Source: Tomocerus qinae (taxonomy: Eukaryota; Arthropoda; Collembola; Entomobryomorpha; Tomoceridae). Taken from it: DNA of 64,000 nucleotides. Made by a program: the position numbers and the translations under genes. The notes under the pieces are model-generated. The model had not been told where the DNA came from. It saw nothing but the letters and a program-made list of their open reading frames with translations, and made no database searches. Below are positions 56,756 to 64,000 of this stretch, piece after piece. The stretch covers positions 43,958,001 through 44,022,000 of the forward strand of contig CM034546.1 in the NCBI GenBank assembly GCA_020055645.1. The letters are read 5' to 3'. Position 1 is the first letter of the stretch. Each line of letters opens with the position of its first letter.

Positions 56756-59700
56756 TATTTCCCCTTTTTATTCCAAGACAAATTTCCACATTTGTCGGAC
56801 CCCAATTAATTTTTAGAAACGTCCCCCATAACAATTTTGAAAAATGGTAGCAAATCCAAAAAAATATTTTTACAAAGTAAACTAAAATCAAATAATATAA
56901 TACCTCTAAACAATTACACTATGAAACTCGCATACAATTCATTTGACACCATATCTCTTACAATTCACAATACAAAATACTTCATAATTGTAATCCTTAA
57001 TTTCTAAAACACAGCCAATAGTTATAATTACTTCTTACCAAATAATTACAAAACAAAATAATTTCAATCCACATAATAGCAATCAATTCCAAAAATAATT
57101 TAATGCACTCGCTGAAATTTTGACATGTCGATTTACAATTCGCTTGTGTCTTCGGCTCGGACCTTAATACAGATCCCGGGAGCCACCTCGGCTATCGGCT
57201 TTCGTCATTAGACCTCGATCTCACCGAATCTCATTATTTCGCTTGCTATTATTGTTACAGGACACAGTCAGCATAAAGACAACAAACCACATCATCACTC
57301 AGCTCTCACACTAAAATTCAGCATAAATTCAAATTAGTACACAAAAAAACATTTTATAAGCCTTTTAAAATCCTAAACGTCTTAAAACTTTAAGCTCTTT
57401 ATAATCAATACCATTTATTCATTACCTACTGTTTCTTACTTCTTGGAGTACACTTCATTTCAACAAAAATCAAAATTACATCATTTTACTTTTCCAAAAA
57501 TATTAAATCAAAACTTTATTTATTAAAATTCAAACATTACTTAAACTCAAAATAACTTTTCATTTACTTCTCACCTTTAATAATGTATTTCTTCACATAA
57601 AACAAACACATTTCATATTATTATAACTATTCCTATTATTAACTATAGGTTCTATTGGCACGTAAATAAAAATATTTCCAAAAACCACAAAAACAATAAC
57701 CAATGAAATTCCGGGTAATCCCTTGCTTCAAATAATCCTTACGTATGACACTTTGTGGTAATCCTCTTTGTTTTTCTCAGAAATAAAAGAATTTTCAGAC
57801 CTCATTCCTACCCTGGTATACTCTTCAGGCTTTATCCTAATCTATTTACCCTAATCTACTTTCCTCGGTCTTCCTACGACGGTATTTTCCCTTCGGCCTT
57901 CCTTCGACCGGTATTTTCCCGTCGGCCTTCCTTCGACCGGTATTTTATTCCCCCCGTAGGACTCAGGATTCACCGCCCGTCGGTCTCAGGATTTACCCCC
58001 CGTAGGTCTCAGGATTTCTACTCTCACTAACTCTAAATTATATAATTCCTCCCTCTCATTTCCTTTCAGCTCGAATGATTCACCGAACGTGAAGAATTCC
58101 TAAGGCTGTTTTCGGAATCGACAGACAGAAATGTTCCTATAAACTATATGCACTCCACAAAAATAAACACATAATAAATCCCTTTTTACTCGTCAGCAAA
58201 GTAGGATTAGAATTAAATTCCAATAGCAAATACTTACTCCATACAACATAATATTTTAGTGGCATTCTCAAAATTCCCCCAAATAAACTTAAACTTTCTG
58301 AAACCCAATAATAATAAAGTCAATATCCAACATACAATTTATCAAATATAATCCCAATTTCAAATCAAAATTAAATCTTATTAGGCAGAATTATTGTATT
58401 CCTTCATTAGACAGCAGCCTACAACTATTTTTAATTCGTGACTGTAATGTTAGTACAAGTTGAAGAATTAAGGATGTTAGTATGGCCACGGGAACAAGGT
58501 AAGCTAATACCCATTGTGTTCTGACCTTTAGCTAACTAGTACGTGCTTTGCTCCTAGAATTCCTTCAAGCAACTATGCACAAAGAAACCGAAGGGTGTGG
58601 CGGATCAACACCTAATTTTACCCCAGGGTCCTCTATCTCTGCTGGTACTAGATTTAACAAGCTTTTTCTTTAGGTAGTTAGGTAGTAATCAGTCATTGAA
58701 TTATAAAATACGCAATTTCATTAAATCTTTACAACAATTCACACCTTTTCAAAAATCAATAAAAATTCAAAAAGTAATTCCCCCAATTAAATTGACTTTA
58801 CCATTCTCCCAATAGTTATTACTTTTACGAAATTATTCCACTTTTACGAAACCACTCAAAATTTTCCAAACAAAAATAATGCCATTCAAACTATAATGTT
58901 CTTTCTTTCTGCACTGCTAGGAAATTTAAAGGAAACTGAAACAATACAAAATGACCAAAAGGATTTATTAGTCGCAAAAGTTTATTTTTTCTTTCTCTAG
59001 ATTCCTATGTTTCACCACTCCAAGGAAACGAATTCAATAAGAACTTCGACAATATTCCCCAATTTATGGCTACTATAGACAATCGAAGAATTCAAACCTT
59101 ACTGCACTAAATAATATAACCCAATCAGCCTTAAGTTTCCCTTTCTATAATTTTTACCAAAATTGTCCAATTATTCTTAACTATTTTTAAACTGAAAATC
59201 AAAAAATCTTATAGCTCACTTACTTTTTCAAACAAAAATAATATTATATCTCATTTAAACATTCTTAAAGTATTGTACCCATATTTCAGAAACAGTAGTA
59301 TTTCAAACCTTTTTAATTTTACTCAAAATGAAATGAAACTCAAACATAATAATCGGATACTCATGATTGTACTTGTATGTGTACTATACTACTCTCACTC
59401 AACACACATCACACCTTTTATGTACAAAACCCGTTCCAAATTTAAGAACTCATTTTAACTTTACCATAAAAAGAATTAAACTCAAATCAAAATTCCAAGA
59501 AATCAAAAAGAATCAAAATTCAAATCTTAAAAATTCTCAAAACGATCAATTAATTTTCAAATTTTCTACTAAATGCCCAATATTTTCAATCAAATGCCAA
59601 TGCAACCAAAATACCAAATAAATTCAATAATAATTATATAAATTCCAAATAATCAAATAAAATTGAAACCAAGAACCCATAAACCAAGACTCAGGCTGCA

Positions 59701-61227
59701 CAAATACGAATCTTCTTCATCGTCACTCTCCATGGTGGACTTCGTTGTTCGTCACCGCAGCTTAACTCTACGTCTGTCTCGGTCAGTGTCTGATCATGGA
59801 ATCTTTCCGTGTTTAGTGGCTGGAGGACAATGTCCAATTGGCCTTCAGACTGTCGTCGCCCGAATAATTAGCATTCAGGTTTTTCTCGTCGCCAATCATA
59901 GTCTCAGAACAAAGGTTATCTCAAAGAAAGAAAATTGAATTAATATCCCACAGACATGAATTTGCTTAACTTCTAGAATACTCCCCCTAAAATTAAAATA
60001 AACTATCTATTCTCCACTAGTTATGCCTAGATTACACACAAACAATTACACATTCAACTTTTTAACTGATAAAGAAATTACATAATTAACATGTGGCCAG
60101 ACGTTAACCTCAATTATGTAGTCATGAGCGTCCTTTTAGCTAATTAAGCATTCATCCTCCTATTTTATCTGACTTTCAACTAGGTTAAACGAAAGATAAA
60201 GTAGGAGTTGGACGTGCTAGACTGTCGCCAGCAATTAACATAAATTACTAGAAATTATCGCTTAGCAATGAGAGATTTAGCATCGCTCCGCAGCTACCAC
60301 CCCAATAGAAAAGATTTACTACACAATTTTATACATTAAAAGACATGTACCAAGGTTCACTCTGTGGGACAATACTGACTCCCTACTTAATAAATATAAT
60401 TTTCAACAAAACTCCCTTAATTTTAATTGTAGATTTTTAGTAATGATCATTTCCATTAAACTCTGGCATAAAATAATTTTTCCCAATTTATTTAATGAAT
60501 TTTAACCCAATTATCCAACCCATCAAAATAATGTCAGCCAAGGAAACCCTGGAACTGTATACGTACCCATAAAGACCAAAAATTTGAAAAAATCTATTTA
60601 AACCTGAATTTTATATGCCCAGAAATTCAGAAATGTTATTACAAATAAGAAACATAAAGGAATAATCTCAAAATAATTCCCTAACGCCAAAAAAAGACAA
60701 CTTAACCGTACGTACACAATAACGACCCACAAAAATACCTTTTTTCTACAGATTTCATGCCCCAAATAATTATAATAATATTTTTAAGTCAATTTCCAAT
60801 TATTATATTGACCATATAAAATTATTGTGACCCTGTGTCACTATAAAATTCCCCAAAAAGTCAGTACTTAGTCATCACTTTCCATTTCACACTAATTTTA
60901 TGTACTTAAATCCCCATCAAAATTTACGACTTAAATATATTTAGGAAGCCCAAAATTAATGTAAATAAACCAAACTAATCCCACATTATAATTATTTATT
61001 TCAAATTGAACCCAAAAATCTCCACGGTGATGACTGACTGCTAATTACGCCCCCCAAATAATTCAACACTCCCAAAATTATCCCCAATTTAATTTAAACA
61101 ATTTCTAATAATCCCCATAATTTAGAATACGATACTTAACCTTACCCGAATGATGTCTTCCTCGTCGTCGCCGCCAAGTCCATCGTCCTCTGTCTTCCTC
61201 CTGAAGCTGACATTACCCCGCATCTTC
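56756..61227. other. LTR element interior, non-coding and G-poor on the + strand
   Basis: 4.47 kb where the + strand is strongly A/C-rich and G-poor over most of its length. Reading frames are all short. The only structured part is a set of pyrimidine-rich tandem repeats at about 57863-58018. A patch at 58440-58680 and one at 59680-59930 are of more even composition and might be remnants of captured or ancestral sequence, but encode nothing recognisable. Confidence 0.7.
57863..58018. repeat. Short tandem repeats in the LTR element
   Basis: Three imperfect copies of a unit like CGGCCTTCCTTCGACCGGTA with TTTTCCC, followed by three of a unit like CCCCCGTAGGTCTCAGGATT. Non-coding. Confidence 0.75.
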
Positions 61228-61655
61228 TGTAATGAAGCTCCTCACTACGGGGTTATGGGGATGAATGTAGCTAGTTCAGATAGTATGAGCAATTGGTAGG
61301 TCGCCCAGGCGCCAGGATGACATGATGACAATGACATGACCGACGAAATAATGACGACTCACCACTCTTGGACTACATGTCAACGGCCAACTATCCAATC
61401 TTTATTTCAGACTTCTTCCTTCGACTCGATCTCTGTGAGTCTCTGTCCGTGACTGAGTGACTGTACGACTGAGTGCTCTTTCATACATTTACATTACTTT
61501 TATAAAGCTACAGACTCATTCGGCTGAGCTCATTCACTCTTATTGGCTACGCCAATATTCAAACATTCCCCTTAGCGCTATTACTACTTTACTACTAGAG
61601 TACATACTATTGCAGGACACAACATAATACTGCTTACTCCTAAATAACCATTACA
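61228..61655 (-). repeat. Right LTR (5' LTR in element orientation)
   Basis: 428 bp partner of 56328-56755. In element orientation it would drive transcription leftwards from a TATAAAAG and TCAGTC start. Confidence 0.92.
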
Positions 61656-62537
61656 ATATGTTATTGAAATGAGATATTAAATATTTTAACAATCTACCCA
61701 GGTAAACATTTTTCTATATAAAATAAATAGAATTCCACTGCACACTGTCTATTCCACATCTCTAGTCTTCTATTCGGATGCCGATTTGGAATCAACATAA
61801 GAACCAATAAATACCTAACCCAGCAGACCCTTCACATGTAATAAGTTGATTTAGTTCAATCCCAAGAATTTTGACTTGTTTACAATAATAAAGTTTTTAG
61901 TTTTATATTTATAAGTCTGATGTAGATATAAATGGAACTAAATATCTAAACCAAACGAACATTCACATGCGCTAAGTTGACTTGGTATAAGACAAAGATA
62001 ATAGATTGGACTGGTTTTAAAAATGGGATTTTAGAGTGACTGGAATGTAGCCACATAATATGTTATTGAAATGAGATATTATATATTATAACGATTTTCC
62101 GAGGTAAATAATTTTATTTATAGAATAAATGAAATTCCACTGCATACTGTCCATTCCACATCCCTTGTCTTCTATTCGGATGACGACATGGAATCAACAT
62201 AAGAACCAATAAATACCTAAACCAGCAGACCCTTTACATGTACTAAGTTGATTTAGTTCAATGCCAAGAATTCTGACTTGTTTACAATAATGAACTTGTA
62301 TTGCTGGTGCTTCAGGAGTTTTCAATTTAGTCCAATGTAGAACTCCTTTGAGTCTTCACAATTTTCAATTAGAGAATGATGGACAGTTTCAAATATCTAT
62401 TCAAATAGCTATTTGTCAACTTAAATTTCGTCTGAATAGCATTTAATAAATTATTTCGTTATAATAATAGTTCTTTTTACAGTTATTTGACATTGTTGCC
62501 ATTGTCAATAATTTAGTTTGGGAATAATAATTGGACA
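61656..62537. repeat. Family A receptor flank, copy 2 (right part), with internal tandem duplication
   Basis: 61656-61900 and 62061-62300 are two copies of the same ~240 bp sequence (both start TGTTATTGAAATGAGATATT, both contain AACCAATAAATACCTAA and TTGATTTAGTTCAAT) spaced about 403 bp. A single counterpart exists at 53199-53440. This is the promoter-side flank of the receptor at 62538. Confidence 0.75.
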
Positions 62538-63886
62538 ATGGTAATAAGCATTTCGAAAACAATATTTTCGTGGTATGTGAAATGGGGCAATTTCTGGGGA
62601 GGTGTGCCATTGCATTGGAATTCAAATTGTCCTGAAAGACTTTTGGAATGGTCTACAAACAAATGGGTCAGGTTGAAATGGTATCTTTTTGTTTTGTATG
62701 CACACATTTTTTGGTTTTATCTAATGGTCAGATCTGTATATAACACTCTTCATGGAGACAAAATTTCTGCTTGTGTGAGTTACGTCTTCGTCTTAGGAAT
62801 GGCTATTCCATTGGTCATTATCCATGTAACAGTACTCAAGAGGGAAACATTAATACGAGTATGTAACGACCTTTTTAGAACCGTCTCTGAATGGCGCAGT
62901 AAGTCAACGACAAAAATGTTAATTACAACAACAATTATAGTAGGAAATTTAAAATGACTAAGTATTTCTATGTTATCATGATAATTTATATTTAGAGAAC
63001 TATTTTAAGAGGAAATATCGAAACAATATTGAGATGATGGACGTATTTCTCTTACTGGGGTTTCTGATTGCTGTCACGTATCCAATCCTATTTGGAAGTG
63101 TAATATTCATTATTCCATTCAATCCATTATTCATGACGTCACTACTCGACTCTGACGACTTCAGCTATTTCTACTTCACGCTTTTAGCGTCACTCCATTT
63201 TTGGTTCGCGTTTTGTGGATTTGGATTGGGACTGTGTCATATAGCCGTAGCACTTGCCCTATTTTCAAAGTTTTCTGTGACGAATTAAGGCAATTTTATT
63301 CAAGTTTATTTAACCTAAAATTTTTTCTTCCAACCATGTAATAGTATACATAATATAAATTCTAATTACTGATTTTATTGCAGTTTTGGCAGGAAAATGT
63401 ACCGGACAGAGGATATATTCAGAAATTCGAAAAATATACCAAAAATCTATCGATTTTTGCAAATATTCGCCCTCGAAGCCAATAGCGTATACAATTTTTG
63501 TTATTTCGCATTAAATTTCGTAGTCAAGAGGCAACTGTACTTGGCTTTCTAACTACTTACTTATCCTTCACCATTCTCATATGGAAACTGTTCAGTTTCT
63601 GGTGCTCTTACTTTGGGCTGTCATGGTGTCGATTAGCTGGTTGTTTATACTCTTCACGACTTCCTTACTGTTTGAATCATCATCTTCATGCATCGAGTCT
63701 TGGAAATACTGTATAGTTTCTCATCGTTCTAATCACGAAAAAGTTATTTTCAAGAAGTTTGCTAAATCCTGCTCAACATGTCAATTGTGTATCGGTCGTT
63801 TTTCAATCTTAAGGAGAAACAAACTAATCAAATTCATATATTCTATTAGTTTAGGTACTATGGAGGCTAGTTTAACATTCGGATAA
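62538..63886 (+). pseudogene. Family A chemoreceptor copy with multiple lesions
   Basis: Exons by homology: 62538-62898, 62996-about 63289, 63384-63886. Exon 1 is intact (FWGGVPLHW; WYLFVLYAHIFWFYLM). In exon 2 a 7-base shortfall near 63251-63255 (compare 54391-54400) shifts the frame to a stop at 63286. The following donor reads AAGGCAAT instead of AAGGTAAG. Exon 3 carries the same TTCT insertion as the copy at 53670 and the two exon 3 sequences are indistinguishable over most of their length. Clearly a pseudogene. Confidence 0.8.
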
Positions 63887-64000
63887 GTTTTCTACTGTAT
63901 AATTAATTTATGTTTAGTTTTATTTGATAAGAGACTAGAGACAATAATTACCAAAATGTCCTATCTAAAATCCTATCTTTTGTACTACTTAATCCTTGGA
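63887..64000. other. 3' flank of the last receptor copy
   Basis: Matches 55036-55149 with no difference that I could see, up to the window edge. Confidence 0.7.

Larger units (their letters stand above)
56324..61659 (-). mobile_element. Non-autonomous LTR retrotransposon with two apparently identical 428 bp LTRs
   Basis: LTRs at 56328-56755 and 61228-61655 (TGTAATG...CATTACA) show no difference that I could find. 4 bp target repeats ATAT flank it, and the uninserted target survives at about 62056-62065. Orientation is minus. A purine tract (complement of 56757-56770, TTTCCCCTTTTTA) abuts the left LTR. Inside each LTR the minus strand has TATAAAAG, with a TCAGTC initiator about 32 bases on. 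No tRNA primer site starting TGG was found next to the right LTR. The 4472 bp interior has no gag or pol frame, so movement would depend on proteins from another element. Confidence 0.9.

Noticed and set aside
57755-58030. 91-codon proline/serine/arginine-rich frame in the LTR element
   Set aside because: It is a translation of short pyrimidine-rich tandem repeats, without features of gag or any other protein.

Overview
This is a 64 kb AT-rich stretch of eukaryotic nuclear DNA, most likely from an arthropod. Genes are split by short GT-AG introns (many 50-120 bp). The gene content is clustered, fast-evolving 7TM gustatory-receptor-like proteins, divergent ionotropic receptors, a SINA/SIAH-type ubiquitin ligase with a broken relative, THAP- and BESS-domain sequences, and many transposable elements. 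I lean towards a springtail (Collembola), but that rests on the flavour of the chemoreceptors and not on a diagnostic marker. No tRNA, rRNA, CRISPR array or bacterial-type operon was seen.

Layout. 0.85-4.3 kb: a seven-exon J-domain plus BESS-motif gene on the + strand, with a MULE-transposase remnant in an intron. 4.1-16 kb: a tandem duplication whose unit holds the last BESS exon, an unrecognised minus-strand three-exon gene and its upstream region. Copy 1 (about 4.1-8.7 kb) is frameshifted and hit by a hAT-type MITE; copy 2 (about 13.2-15.7 kb) looks intact. A SINA-like gene (9.2 kb) and a decayed non-LTR reverse transcriptase fragment (11-12.9 kb) lie between them. 16-20.3 kb: a receptor-exon relic, an ionotropic receptor with one frame break, and another receptor-exon stub. 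20.4-26.5 kb: a decayed DNA transposon with matching terminal inverted repeats and a THAP domain. Nested inside it is an apparently complete 4.1 kb non-LTR retrotransposon with a 13 bp target duplication.

26.6-38 kb: an intact chemoreceptor (family A, minus strand) between two copies of a 1.8 kb non-coding repeat, then a class A GPCR and a second ionotropic receptor, both minus strand. 39-42.2 kb: two fold-back elements. 42-49.3 kb: a tandem pair of intact family B chemoreceptors, with a hAT MITE in the upstream region of the second only. 49.3-51.1 kb: a cyclophilin pseudogene and a SINA-like pseudogene with a MITE in its exon. 51.5-64 kb: family A receptors again on the + strand, two copies, both carrying the same 4 bp frameshift. 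A 5.3 kb LTR element with two LTRs that look identical is inserted between them. An uninterrupted copy of its target site survives in a neighbouring duplicate.

Taken together, the window looks like a chemosensory birth-and-death locus. Receptors have been copied in blocks of gene plus flank, some copies have decayed, and several transposons can be dated relative to the duplications because the sister copy keeps the empty site. Exon joins are my own reading of splice sites and reading phase, with no transcript support.
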